Shown one piece after another: positions 1 to 10,939 of a stretch of DNA of 64,000 bases. Numbering within the stretch: the first letter of the stretch is position 1; every line of letters starts with the position of its first letter. Location of the stretch: contig CM037865.1 of assembly GCA_021292105.1 (NCBI GenBank), forward strand, positions 22,175,928 through 22,239,927, read 5' to 3'. Below the pieces are notes generated by a model. That model worked only from the letters and a program-made list of their open reading frames with translations, was not told the origin of the DNA and ran no database searches. The DNA is from Anadara kagoshimensis (Eukaryota; Mollusca; Bivalvia; Arcoida; Arcidae). The translations under genes were made by a program, and so were the position numbers.

Positions 1-871
1 TGTTCAAAATCATTTTAATAAGTTTTTTTTTACTTTAAATTTTCTGTTAATATTAAAATTTTGGTGTGGGATATATTGTAAATGAAGGCCCTTCTAACAA
101 ATTTTTAAATGTCAGCATGTATCTGATTTGGTTGACTTAACATGTGTTTCTATATCCTGTTCCCCCCCACCCCATGGACATTGTTTTACACTCTAAATTA
201 TATGATACAAGTATAGATCTGCCTGCAGCTCCATATCATATTCTTGTTTTTTTTAATATCCGCATTTAATTTAGGTCTTCCCTCCCACCTGGTATTTTTA
301 GAATAGTTTCGTCATTTGTATCATTATGAAAATATACTGTAGACTTTTTATCCTCTGCCTAATTGATTTCATAGTTAGATGACTGACCAGGTGACAAAGT
401 GTTGCAGTATTTGACCATCAAAATGCAGCATGTCATTACAGGTGTTCAACAAGGTGTCATATTGTAACATCTGTTGTTTATAAAAATATTGACCAACATC
501 ACTTCATTAAGTCATTGTCTGGATATGTATATTGTTGTAAGTATAACAGAGCAACAAAATGGACCACATCATTAAGTCAGTCCAACAAAGTGCATGTCTA
601 TAAAGACATGGTGTAATATAACATGTTTTTTTGTGTGGAAATTGACTATCGTTAAGTCAGCCACTGGATACATATTTATTTTGTAAAAATTACAGAGTAA
701 CAAAATGGACCACACTATAGTAAAGGTTAGATAAAAGTTTTTAATTAAGTTTTTGTACTATGCATTATGTTATGGTGAGGTATTATTTTATCCATTGACA
801 GATGTGAATTTGTTTGTCTGCCTGTTCTATATTGTTTTCAAGATGATAACTTGTGAAAAAAACCCAGATCA
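1..871. other. AT-rich non-coding stretch
   Basis: No coding signal is visible. The only internal structure is a loose direct repeat: the phrase 'acaaaatggaccacat/ac' occurs near 556 and 698, each shortly after an 'acagag' motif. This suggests a decayed tandem duplication of about 140 bp. Confidence 0.5.
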
Positions 872-1432
872 TAGGCAAACAATATTGACCAGTCCGATTG
901 ACCTTTAATTAAAATATTTATTATTTATGTATATTGGAACAAAGATGTTTATATACTCACATAATGGGGAAACTGTAAACTGTAAATCCCAACACCACTA
1001 CCTATGCATTGGGTGGATCATCACAAATGAATATTCAACCACTGCGGTAGCTCAGTTGGTAGAGTGCTTGCAAGTGGAAGGTCGTGTGTTGGAATCCCAC
1101 CCGGGTCTGACTCAAGACTTAAAAGTGGGTAGTGAATGTTCTTTTGCTAAGCTTTCGGCATTATGAAATGAAAGTTACTGTTCGATCATATGGAAACTTA
1201 AAATAAATGAGGTCCCATGTTATATTAGGCATGGCACGATAAAGAATCCTGCTGTATAATGCCATCAGCGCAATTCATAGACAAAATTTCTGCATATTCG
1301 CCTATAGCTGGCGATGTCTCTATATAAGTGAAATATTCTTGACAGGGACATTAAACACCATTACTCAACTCAACTCAACATATGAATATTCCTAATTAAA
1401 GGTCATGCAGACAGGTCTCTGTTGTATGCCTA
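872..1432. mobile_element. MITE-D copy 1, interrupted by a SINE
   Basis: Begins 'taggcaaacaatattgacc' and ends with the inverted counterpart '..gttgtatgccta'. The inverted repeat extends about 40 bp through 'ttgacctttaatt'/'aattaaaggtca'. It matches MITE-D copy 2 (14121-14372) across its length, including the internal 'atactcac', 'gggtgga' and 'atgaatattc' blocks. Without the SINE and the duplicated target it is about 206 bp. No transposase is encoded, so it is non-autonomous. Confidence 0.75.
1037..1381 (+). mobile_element. SINE-V copy 1, full length
   Basis: tRNA-derived head with A box 'tagctcagttgg' and a B-box-like 'gtgttggaatccc', then a conserved body ('acttaaaagtgggtagtga', 'ggcacgataaagaatcctgc', 'tatagctggcgatgtctc') and the tail 'atataagtgaaatattcttgac..ttaaacaccattactcaactc'. 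It is flanked by a 10-bp target-site duplication, atgaatattc, at 1027-1036 and 1382-1391. The architecture matches a V-SINE such as the bivalve RUDI family, by recollection only. Confidence 0.85.
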
Positions 1433-1644
1433 TACTTTAATATATAGTAAATAATAAAGTTGATATTCCGGTAACAATATTTAAAAGAAATAGTAAAATG
1501 ATTAAATGTGTATAAAATTAATAAATGAACCATTTGTTTGAAAGTCCCCACCTTTTGTAAAACAGGCCAATGACAGTTTAAAGTATTTATAAGAAATATG
1601 ATAATCTAATGTTCCTGATTCTGAGGCTGAGTGGGGATTGGATT

Positions 1645-1868
1645 GAAGTAATGCAGTTTTATGTCCAATCAAGATTCTTTCATTTGATATAAATAATTGA
1701 GGTGGGGGTGGGTGGAAGAAACTAGAGTGCCTGGAGAATACCATCAATCTTTTTCAAATTAACTGACAACATTTCTCACACTAGGATTTGTCTTGTATGG
1801 ATTTTAAAACTTGGCAGTTTACTGTTTATTGCTTACTTTGACCACTAAGTGACTACCAAGGTCCTAAA
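1645..1868 (-). mobile_element. SINE-L copy, full length, diverged
   Basis: Read on the minus strand it starts 'aggaccttggtagtcacttagtgg' (tRNA-Leu/Ser-like A-box region), passes through 'tgtgagaaatgttgtcagtt' and 'ctccaggcactc', and ends in the 'aatgaaagaatcttgattgg' tail. It accounts for most of the short minus-strand open frame at this place. Confidence 0.7.
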
Positions 1869-2036
1869 ACACAATACAAACAATGTCATGAAATTAATTA
1901 TGTTATATAATATTCAAAGATAGGTATTGATGCACAGTCAGATAGTGATTGGTGTGCACTTTTGCACTTTTGACCTTGTGATGCCATTAATTTTGGGGGT
2001 CAAACAAGGCCCTTCTCACACATTCATGTACCCCTT

Positions 2037-2893
2037 TTTATACGCCCGTCATATGACGGGACGTATTATGTTACGGTGCTGTCCGTCCGGCCGGGCGGGC
2101 GTCTGTTAACAATTTGTATTCCGTTCAATAGAGACCACAAACATTTATGGATTCAAATGAAATTTGGTATACAGTTTTACCATGGTAATACCTTGTGCAA
2201 GTTCGAATTACCACTTTTTCGGATCATTTTTGGAGGAGTTATGCCCCTTTTTTAACTTAGAAATTTTTGTATGTATGACCATGTGGTTTCCGATCATTAG
2301 AGCCTACAACTATTTATGGATTCAAATGAAATTTGGTATACACATACACGATGTTAATATCTGGTGCAAGTTCGAATTACAACTTTTTCGGATTATTTTT
2401 GGAGGAGTTATGCCCCTTTTTTAACTTAGAAATTTTTGTATGTATGACCATGTGGTTTGTATTCCATTCAGTAGACAATACAAACATGGATTTAAATGAA
2501 ATTTGTTATACATTTGGTATACACATTTACGATGTTAATATCTGGTGCAAGTTCGAATTACAACTTTTTCAGATTATTTTTGGAGGAGTTATGCCCCTTT
2601 TTTAACTTAGAAATTTTTGTATGTATGACCATGTGGTTTGTATTCCATTCAGTAGACAATACAAACATGGATTTAAATGAAATTTGTTATACAGTTACAC
2701 CTTAATCATGGTAATATCTCGTGCAAATTTGAATTACAACTTTTTTGGGTTACGAGTTATGGCCCAAACACGGAGTTGGTAATATATTTTTACATACATA
2801 TATCCTAGTTGTACTTATACTTCTCAGTAAATAGTACTACTCGATCAATATAACACGGGCGTATAATGCTCCGCTCGACGGTGCTCTTGTTTC
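2037..2893. mobile_element. Element G, mollusc-type repeat with internal tandem units
   Basis: Opens 'tttatacgcccgtcatatga' with a small palindrome (cccgtcatatgacggg), followed by 'ccgtccggccgggcgggcg'. It closes with the inverse motif 'acgggcgtata', 'ctccgctcgacgg' and 'ctcttgttt'. Four internal units begin 'aatttg(g/t)tatac' at 2161, 2330, 2500 and 2681. The three overlapping open frames of 69-90 codons here simply translate these units in different frames and are not genes. Elements with these ends are common in bivalve genomes; their classification is unclear to me. Confidence 0.75.
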
Positions 2894-3164
2894 TTCTATT
2901 TTAAGTATAATGTCTTCTCTAAGATCCAGATGGAGAAGTTTCATTATGTCAGGAAATATATTTGTTCATAAGGGTTTAAAGCATGCATGAATCATGTCTA
3001 TATATTTCACAACTCTGTGTTGTTGTCTAGATAAATGTTTCTGATGTTTATGGGTATTTTTTACATTAAAAGATGTTGTGTCTCTAACAAATAGAGAAGA
3101 GTTCATTATGTTTTATGATTTTTATGTAATTATGTGTATAAAGATAGAAACAATGATTAAAAAT

Positions 3165-3412
3165 TCATAGAACTTGAAAGGAGTGTGCTTCACAAGGTCA
3201 CAATAATTTTTTTAGAAATTCTCATACACTTTGAAAGCTGTGCTTTTTACAAGGTCACCATAAGTTTTTTTTAGGAATTCTCATACAACTTAAAAGCAGT
3301 AGGTTTTACAAGGTTGTGATCAACATAGTTTTTTCTAAGAATTCTCATACAACTTGAAAGCAGTGTGTTTTACGAAAAGAAAGCAAGGTCACAATAATTC
3401 TTTTAGGAATGA
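3165..3412 (+). repeat. Tandem repeat, ~63-bp unit, four diverged copies
   Basis: Each unit carries 'acttgaaag(c/g)agtg.gtttacaaggtcac', a T-rich stretch, and 'aattctcatacaact'. Copies begin near 3170, 3230, 3292 and 3350. The last one has a small insertion before 'caaggtcacaata'. Confidence 0.75.
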
Positions 3413-3604
3413 ACATTTATTTTTCATTGTTAATTGCCCTGGGTAGTAAACGTAAATGTTTTAGTATTATAGTTACTATGTATAAATCTGTACAATAAAT
3501 AATGGATGGGATTACTAGCAGGTTTTGCAACAAAACAACAGTGACACTTTAAAAAGATTTCTGGGAATATTCAACCTAATTCATGAATCAGAGGGTTTTT
3601 TTTT

Positions 3605-3930
3605 AGCTCATTGGTAGAAGTTGTTAAAGCATTAGAGTCCTGGTACAAAGGTTGTGTGTTCGAATCCCAATAGGGCAATGTTGTGACCTTAAGCAAATTA
3701 TTCCATTTCATATTGATGCTGACTTACTCAGTTTCAGGAAAATGGACCCAAACTCTGCGACTGCTATCTTAGTGGGCTAGCATCTATGACTTAACCAGAT
3801 TCAGGAAAATGGACCCAAATGCTGCAACTGCTATCTTGGTGGGCTAGCATCTAAAAGTAATTCTGGGTGTGTACTATTATAGTGTAAAGCAGAAGTATGC
3901 ATAATACACACTGCCTGTCACAGTCACATT
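3605..3930 (+). mobile_element. SINE-3 copy with internal 70-bp duplication
   Basis: A third tRNA-headed family: A-box-like 'tagctcattggtagaag' and a good B box 'gtgttcgaatccc'. The body 'caggaaaatggacccaaa..ctgctatctt(a/g)gtgggctagcatct' is present twice in tandem (about 3736 and 3803). The tail 'aagtaattctgggtgtgtac..agtgtaaagcag' recurs at about 8082-8160. Confidence 0.65.
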
Positions 3931-3989
3931 TTGAGTAGCCTGGTAATTAAGTGTAATGGTGTTTTACTACCCAGTCAAATCACTTTCAC

Positions 3990-4105
3990 TTTTTGGATCA
4001 TTTCTTAGAAAAAAAACCTGAGTTCCAAGAGAAAACCACCAACCTCAGGCAAGCAAATTGATAAACTTTTTGCACTAGGATCTGCTCAAGTGGGTTTCAA
4101 CACTT
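3990..4105 (-). mobile_element. SINE-L fragment
   Basis: Contains the inverse of the SINE-L middle: 'gagaaaaccaccaacct', 'aaactttttgcactaggatct' and 'aagtgggtttcaac'. Both the tail and the tRNA A-box end are missing. Confidence 0.6.
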
Positions 4106-4160
4106 ATAATGTGGAGTGACGTACTTTGATTTATCTGTAAGCATGTAACCATGGTCTACA

Positions 4161-4345
4161 TACAGCCAAACCTGTCTATAAAGGCCATCCAAGGGAGTCA
4201 GTAAAAGTGACCTTTATGGGCAGGTGGCCTTTATATACAGGTTCAATTAATATGACTAAAGAACAATTGGGATACAATTTTACTGGCCTTTATAAGCAGG
4301 TGACCCTTGTATATAGAGGTGGCCATTAAGGCAAGTTGAACTGTA
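4161..4345 (-). mobile_element. MITE-A copy 1
   Basis: About 185 bp bounded by 'tacagccaaacctgtctata' and '..aaggcaagttgaactgta'. The ends are inverted repeats flanked by TA. The interior repeats the phrase 'ctttataNNcaggtg(g)cc'. Orientation is arbitrary, taken from the position of 'gaacaattgggatac'. It shares its last TA with the MITE-B copy that follows. Confidence 0.8.
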
Positions 4346-4523
4346 TAGTGAAATCTCAATTCATCTCCACCATTTGTTCTGTGTAATTTAGTTTTATAAA
4401 TGGGTTTGGCAATAAATTGAGAGGTACTTATAAAGAAAACATTGAAGGAATGATTTTTGAAGTTACAATTAAGATGGTGATAAGCAAGTTTACAATGTTA
4501 TCGAGGGCCATTATTTTACTGTA
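4344..4523 (+). mobile_element. MITE-B copy 1
   Basis: Starts 'tatagtgaaatctcaattca' and ends 'ccattattttactgta'. The inner landmarks 'ccaccatttgttc', 'ggtttggcaataaattgag' and 'ataagcaag' match the copies at 33254 and 41105. It lies head to tail with MITE-A copy 1. Confidence 0.75.
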
Positions 4524-5404
4524 TATGTTTTTATAAGACTATGTATGGGTGGTTATAGATTTATGTGTGGGTATGTTGTTGTTAACGGTTCTTTTCATCA
4601 ATGTAAAATGTTGATACAGTGAAAGCGAAACCTTTTATGTTACAAGTATGTGTAGTAAAGTCTCATATCATGTTTGTTATTGTGATGTTAATTTGATTGA
4701 AGTATGTGTTTGAAATTTAAAAAAAAATCATTATACATGCATTAGAATAAAATGAGAACATTAACAAATGCTAATTTTCCATTTTATTAGCCTAAATGGA
4801 AAGTTTATATATCAGCAATTTTATTTTCAAACTGTATCAATATTTTTTCTTCCTCACTTGAGTGAACTTGAACAAGAAAATGCAATTTAGAAGTTGCCAT
4901 GCAAGTTTATTGAAAATATCAGTTAAAGTTTCAAGGTTAGGTAATTTGAATATTGATTTGTGCAAAAAATGCTAATGTAATGTATATATGTGTTGGAAAT
5001 GTTTGAGAAAAAACTGGATTGATTTTTTTCAAACTTTCTTTGAACCAGATAACTGAACTTGGTTTAAACCTGAAATCAAAAGGCTATGCTTGAATTTAAA
5101 ACAGAGCTCTCAAATAATGGAAACCTGAAATACAGATCATGACCTGAACTGAAAGACTTTTGTATACAGGTCATAACATGGACTTTTCAAAATTGTAAAC
5201 TTGTCATTTTGTAAATTTCTGGTTGATCCAGGTCTTGGACACAATATTCTGTGGTCAGGTCGGCAAATTTTTTTTCGGGGTCATAAAGAAAATTTCTGGG
5301 CATGACCTGTCATTTCTGGGACGAAAGCCCTGATTCAAAATACACATAAACCTCACACATTATTACTTGAAGTCTGGGTTTTTATACCAGAGAAACAAAA
5401 TGAC
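4524..5404. other. AT-rich non-coding stretch
   Basis: No exon-like segment or clear repeat boundary. The sequence around 5150-5330 repeats 'ggtcat(g)acctg' and 'atttctgg' phrases in a loosely reiterated, unclassified pattern. Confidence 0.4.
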
Positions 5405-5565
5405 TACAGCACCCCTCATTGCCTAGGTTTCAATGCCACTAGGGACAGATCCTGGGGCACAGATCTTAATACACTCCAGTTTTCTCCACCATCCCAGAAC
5501 TGGCTGTCTAGATATAAGAGAATAATCTTGATGGGGCTTAAAACTCCATTATTCAACTCTTTGCA
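5405..5565 (+). mobile_element. SINE-L fragment, 5' truncated
   Basis: Carries the B-box-like 'aggtttcaatgcca', 'ctccaccatcccagaactgg', 'atataagagaataatcttga' and 'ttaaaactccattattcaac'. The A-box end is missing. Confidence 0.65.
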
Positions 5566-6024
5566 GTCTCAAATTATTGTTTTATTTCCCATTTGCACAT
5601 GGACACAGTTGCAAAGAAAATAAATGCCAGTCAAACTTTAGAATAAGTTGGTATCAACTACATTAGTTGTCTGAGACAGCTGTGTTCTGTCTGAAATTGA
5701 ATATTGAATTTGTAGCTGAATATAAACTTCTATATATCAACATTGGTGACTTCCATTACATCTGGATTCAATCTGGTTTAGTGCTTTATTTGTTGTTATT
5801 GTTTTTTTTTCTTTATTCAATTTCATCAGTTGTTCATTCTTTAGATTAAGCAAATTGAAATTTAAGGTATATAAGGCTTTGTGATTGATTTTCTGTTTAT
5901 TGTCATTCTGCAGATTAAAAACCACAACTGCAATATTTAGCTAAAAAAAAAAAAATTTTTTTTAGTAATACTTAAAATATGTTATTTTAACTTGTCTGTT
6001 TCTTAATACAGAGCTTAAACATTT

Positions 6025-6160
6025 GAAATTGGTGACCTAGGTTCAAATCTCACTTAGAATGATCCTAGTGGGAGAAAGTGTGTCAGCTTGTTTGCAGAAA
6101 GTTTTTCTCAGTCTACTCCTGAGGTTTCCTCCACCATCCAGAACTGGGCATCTGTATATA
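6025..6160 (+). mobile_element. SINE-L fragment, 5' truncated
   Basis: Contains 'taggttcaaatctcactt', 'gtgggagaaagtgtgtcagc' and 'cctccaccatccagaactgg', and ends at a TA microsatellite before the usual tail. A second, fuller copy follows 25 bp later. Confidence 0.6.
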
Positions 6161-6182
6161 TATATAGATGTGCTTATCCCAT

Positions 6183-6415
6183 TGGAGGCCCAGTGGCCAA
6201 ATGGTCTAAAGCACATGCTTACAGCTCATTTTGCCTCTCATCACCTAGGTTGGAAACCTACTTAGGCAGATGGTAGTGTGAGATAGTTTTCAGTTTGGTT
6301 GCAGAAAGTTGGTAGTTTTCTCTTGGTACTCCAATTTCTCCGACCACCCAAGAACTGAGCACCTTGATGCAAATGAAAAAACTTGACTTGGGCATAAAAC
6401 ACCATAACATCATAA
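6183..6415 (+). mobile_element. SINE-L copy, full length
   Basis: The head 'ggcccagtggccaaatggtc' is followed by 'taaagcacatgc'. Then come 'tgcctctcatcacctaggtt', 'gttgcagaaagttggtag' and the tail 'aacttgacttgggcataaaacaccat'. This copy best shows the tRNA-Leu/Ser-like 5' end. Two overlapping open frames of 62-68 codons are only SINE translations. Confidence 0.75.
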
Positions 6416-6794
6416 CACCACTTCACGTCATTTTATCTGTCTTTGTTTTATTGCTAACAGATGTGTTACAGTGATGTGGAAGTGCATTATGAGCTAAGCT
6501 TTTCTTTTGAAATTATCAGTGGAAAATCTTAACATCATTAAATACAAGTTTTCCCTTTAGACTCTTTTAGATAAAATTTGATATACCGGTACCTACTTAA
6601 GATTTGATAGCCTTAAGAGTAGAAATGAGTTAAGTAACTGGTAATGTTGGTTTGTAAAAGATAACCTACACTAGAAGTGTCAAACATAGGTTTATTGGCT
6701 TAGGACAGAAAGGGTATGTTTAAGTCCTGACAGTATTGATAAAATATTTAAAAACCTTGATAGATAAAGCTTGTTTAAAATAGAAAAGAGTGGG

Positions 6795-7112
6795 ATATTT
6801 GTGTAATAGAGTTTTCATCCCAGTCAAGATTCTTTCATTTATATTGAGAAAGTCATTGATGGTAGAAAATAACCTGAGAGCTTGGAGAAAACCAACAATA
6901 TTTGGAAAGACAATCTTTGCCATGCTATGATATGTCCTGAGGGGGACTCTAACTGCCTAAAACCAGAGAGCTCAGAGAAAACCAACGATCTTTGGAAAGA
7001 CAATCTTTGCCATGCTATGATATGGCCTGAGTAGGACTCTAATTTAGACAGTTAGAGACATTGTGATCTGTAAGGTGCTTTAGACCATTTGGCCAGCAAG
7101 TCCTTCTGGAAC
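6795..7112 (-). mobile_element. SINE-L copy with internal duplication
   Basis: On the minus strand it runs from 'ggccaaatggtctaaagc' (around 7080-7100) to 'aatgaaagaatcttgactgg' (around 6820). The block containing 'gagaaaaccaac(a/g)at' and 'tttggaaagacaatctttg' occurs twice, at about 6890 and 6976, so the body is partly duplicated in tandem. Confidence 0.7.
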
Positions 7113-7766
7113 AGAAAAGATATAGTTGTCCCAGTAACTCCAAAAACAAGTACCTGACAAAGCCAACACAATCAGTACCATAACACAATATAAGTTACTG
7201 ATAGAATCAGCCAAACATGGCAAAAAAAGATAAATATATTGGGGACATTGATTACAAACTTACCAGCTTTGTATTGGTACTAGAGCTGATGTCTGGTGGT
7301 GTGGCTGAAGTACAAATGGAGGTCACCTAACTTACTTATTTCACAATACCCTCATAGCAGCAAAATTTTATTCTTCCAAGATATTCTTTGGTAATATGCA
7401 TAGCAATTTTCTGTTATAATTAGATTCAAGTTAAAGTGAATATATCGAATGTTATTCAGACTTATTTGATTTTCTGTGTAAACTGGGACTCCAGATAGTA
7501 GTTGGAATTATTGCCATGTAATCTGTATTGTTTTCATTTATGAAATCAACATTATAAACAGAAACTGACACATTTAGAGATCTGCAGATTGCAAGTCTCA
7601 CCTTAAAACACTTTAAATAAGATTAGATATATGATCTTGACCTGAAATGTGGATGGTATCAGTCTTTCATCTTAAGCAATACCTACAGAATGGTCCTTGA
7701 TGAAGTTATATCTCAAGTGTTACTTTGCTATCAGATGGGGGTTGTGGGTTCTGTCTCAGGCTGGGT
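7113..7766. other. Non-coding stretch
   Basis: No exon, RNA gene or repeat boundary is recognised. It is slightly more complex than the flanks but rich in stops in all frames. Confidence 0.4.
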
Positions 7767-7956
7767 TACAGTCAAACCTGCCTATAAAGGCCACCCAAGG
7801 GAACCAGTAAAAGTGATCTTTGTGGACAGGTGGTCTTTATATATAGAGAGAGGTTCAAATAATATGAATAAAGAACAATTGGAATACAATTCTACTGGCC
7901 TTTATAAGCAGGTGTCCCTTATATAGAGGTAGTCTTTAAGGGAGGTTGGACTGTAT
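7767..7956 (-). mobile_element. MITE-A copy 2
   Basis: Bounded by 'tacagtcaaacctgcctata' and '..gggaggttggactgta'. It is nearly collinear with copy 1: 'cacccaagggaaccagtaaa', 'ggttcaaataatatg', 'gaacaattggaatac'. A 78-codon open frame overlapping it is incidental. Confidence 0.85.
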
Positions 7957-8074
7957 ACATTTAAGACTCTAATATTTGAGATACTGCTTCTTTGCCTTAC
8001 ACTCTTATAGTAGGACTGGTTCACCTGGTGTCAGTATAATAATGTGACTGTGTTGTATGCTTGTCTGGTATACT

Positions 8075-8165
8075 GATTCTGTGGGCTAGCATCTTAAAGT
8101 AACTCTGAGTGCATGTTAGTTCAAAGCAGATCATTTATACTCGCACATCTTACACAGAAACCTGT
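8075..8165 (+). mobile_element. SINE-3 3'-end fragment
   Basis: Shares 'gtgggctagcatcttaaagt' and 'aactctgagtgcatgttagt..aaagcag' with the SINE-3 copy at 3605-3930. The head and most of the body are absent. Confidence 0.5.
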
Positions 8166-8204
8166 TCTGAGATTAATCCTGAGAGCTGTCTGATGTCATG
8201 TTTT

Positions 8205-8396
8205 CAAATGGCCTTGGTGGCTGACTGGTCTGAAGTGTGACATTGCAGATCACAGTGCCTCTCACTCACCATCTAGGTTAGAATTCCACTCTGGCAGATT
8301 CAAAAGTGAAAAAATTAGCTTTACTGAAGTCACACGCCTTGATATACGTAAATGAATTGTGACTGTGGTGTAAAATACTTACTCCCCTCAACTCAT
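8205..8396 (+). mobile_element. SINE-L copy, internally shortened
   Basis: Head 'ggccttggtggctgactggt', B-box-like 'taggttagaattcca', then 'gcagattcaaaagtgaaaaa', followed almost directly by the tail 'ccttgatatacgtaaatgaa..gtaaaatacttactcc'. The usual 'ctccaccatcc' segment has been lost. Confidence 0.65.
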
Positions 8397-10150
8397 GTTT
8401 TCAAATTGCTATAAAAGCAAATAAGCATGGTTTTAACTTGATGGTGTCACATGTCTTTTTGAAGATTTCTACATGAACATAACTTAGTGCATTAAGTAGT
8501 CATTAAACTCTAAAACCAGATAGCTTTTATAAATTTCTTCCAAGTTTTTGTACAGCTTGAGTCAGAAATAGGATAATGTGGTGTATTAAAAAAAAAGTCC
8601 TCAAGCTATACAAAAAATACATGCTACCATTTTAAGAAATATCCAGTAAACGTTAAATTGTCATTATTGAAATTAAATAATCTCATTCTAAACTCAATCA
8701 CACACAAGATGTTAGATTTGAATACAAAGTAATCACTTGTACTGCGTCATTGGTTCAACTTTCCAATTTGTAACGTGACAATTTTAGAATGTTTCAAATT
8801 AAAACTGTCACTCATTGTCACAGTTGAAACTTCAAAATTTTTAACAAATAAATTTTCAATTTTGAGGGGAAAATCAATAATGCTGTACTTCGGGCAAGGC
8901 AGCTATTTGGATTTGTTAATGATATGTTGATGCCATCTGTTTACAAGGTATCCAGTGTTCAGGACATTGAAATAGATGAAATATCAACTGTCTCTTGAGA
9001 GTCAAATAACACACACCCCAAATAAGACTTTATATTGTGACCTTGACCTTTGACCTACACACCTAAATACAGTATCTGACACATTGTCTCCTGTTGGTTT
9101 ATATTTGTTCTAATTTTGATAAATATCCATCCATAGATTGTGAAAATTATGTAGTAGAACAGTTTTACATAGACAGACATGGTGATTCTTATTACTCCCC
9201 TCAGATTAAGTTGTGTGTGGGATTACTCTAATTAAATCAAGTGCTGTTTTCTATTTTTCTTGGCAGTATCTACAAATAGATATATATTGTCTCCTTTTTA
9301 TGTCACATTTTGAGTAACCATATACCTTGGCATTAGGCATGCTATAATATTGTGACTTTTGTTGCAGTTAGGTACTGCATTTTCTCCAGTCCATTTAACA
9401 ATTGAACTGTTTTGAAATGGCGTTCATTGTCAACATGAATGCCAAACCTTTGCACGACAAACTGAATAATGCGCGATAGTGTGTATGTGTGTTGCCAATA
9501 TTGATATTCAAATGCAGAGATGTGGTCGTTTGACATTTATAGTCCTATGAAATATACATATATCCACGGGTAGATTATATGATAATTTTCAAATAATAAT
9601 CATTCTGTGATATTTGTATGAAACACTTGATCGATCTGTTAATTATCAGTAGTCCTTGAATTTGGATAACTGATGGAGTAGGAGGAAAACAACATTTCTA
9701 ATTTATTATCGTTGATTTATTCATTACAAAATAGAGATTAATATGAATTAATTATATACAAATCAGATGCTGACATTATTGTCCTGAATCGCTCGATCAT
9801 GCTACCTATGAACTCATTAAAGGTTGCATGTTTCGGTACACTTAATCTTTAAATAAATGATGTGATTATTGCCATGCCATAGATGAATGTATAGAGAGTG
9901 GTAATCCATTTCTGATTGAGATTTAACCCATCAGATATGTAAATTTCACATAGATATGTTGATTTTGCATAGATATGTAGATTTTGCAATCCAGGCATCT
10001 GTTAATGGGTATTTTGACTTGTAAATGTTAACTAGCCAAAATTCTGGATGATTGGGATTGTATTTGCATATTTTGTAAACACTATCGGGTAAAGTTTTCT
10101 GTTTTTGCAATTTTGAAAAAAATATATTTAGAGAGAAATCTGTGAAATAA
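8397..10150. other. Long non-coding stretch
   Basis: No coding exon is supported. At 9342-9536 a 64-codon minus-strand frame is more complex than its surroundings, but no splice sites bracket it. Short inverted A/T phrases around 8755-8845 ('cagttgaaac'/'gtttcaaatt') suggest a worn repeat. Confidence 0.4.
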
Positions 10151-10430
10151 ATACCTTCAAGGATGGGGCCTTAGCCCCTATGAAAAGTCTATTAGGTGCT
10201 GTCTTATGGATCATCATATGCCACATCCCACATTTAATGTGTGAAGGTCAAATGTCAAGGTCACAAGGTCAAATCTTATTTTGAGGGTTATGTGGGTCTC
10301 AAGAGACAATTGCAGTTTGTAATTGATTCCTACATGTCTGGTGTTCTAGAATTCTAAAAGACATCATAAGCATGCAAAAGTACAGAACATCAAAAGCAGT
10401 GGATCAAACTTAAACACAGAATGAACTAAG
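10150..10430 (+). mobile_element. Element I fragment
   Basis: Shares the order 'gaaggtcaaatgtcaaggtc', 'acaaggtcaaat', 'gtgggtctcaagagacaatt', 'gcagtttgtaattgattcct' and 'tggtgtt' with 15838-16160, and less closely with 31205-31450. It probably belongs to a mollusc repeat family opening with a hairpin of C/G runs ('ggggccttagcccct' near 10166 could be its remnant). Confidence 0.5.
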
Positions 10431-10529
10431 CATGTAAATTATTTCTTGAGATTAATAAGAATTGTCATACTGCAAATAGCTGAAAAAATTGCTAATCTAC
10501 TTCTATTAAAACATCTTGTTTTAGAAGAT

Positions 10530-10547
10530 AACAAAAAAAAAAAAAAA
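10530..10547. repeat. Poly-A run
   Basis: An A-rich run of about 16 As followed by 'gaaaaatatatatataaaag'. It creates a low-complexity minus-strand frame that should be ignored. Confidence 0.8.
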
Positions 10548-10847
10548 AGAAAAATATATATATAAAAGAAATACTTTGACATTTTCATTAGCTGTTTTTG
10601 CACTTTCCTAGAAATTATTGACATCATAGACGAGAGCTATTTAGTGGTACTTACAGAATTTAAAGAGTTAAAGAGGCATGTAGATTATAATTTCAGATTT
10701 ATCTGGAGTATAATTATAGAATGTGGATGATTACCATCATTAGTTCTGTCTGACTTGTTAATTAGTATTTTGTACTGCTGGACCAGTATAATGTGACTGA
10801 CATTTTGATGCTGCTAAGTAGGAGCTTATTTTATTTACTGTTATTTC

Positions 10848-10848
10848 A

Positions 10849-10886
<38 letters not shown>
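10848..10886. repeat. (TA)n microsatellite
   Basis: Nearly uninterrupted TA dinucleotides over about 39 bp, with shorter TA stretches at 10911-10926. Confidence 0.95.
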
Positions 10887-10890
<4 letters not shown>

Positions 10891-10939
10891 TCCATTGTTA
10901 TATGCCAGTGTATATATATGTATGTAATATAATTTTTCA

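Noticed and set aside
2164-2705. Three similar overlapping open frames of 69-90 codons
   Set aside because: They translate the ~170-bp units of element G in shifted frames.
9342-9536. 64-codon minus-strand frame of fairly protein-like composition
   Set aside because: No acceptor, donor or neighbouring exon could be found.
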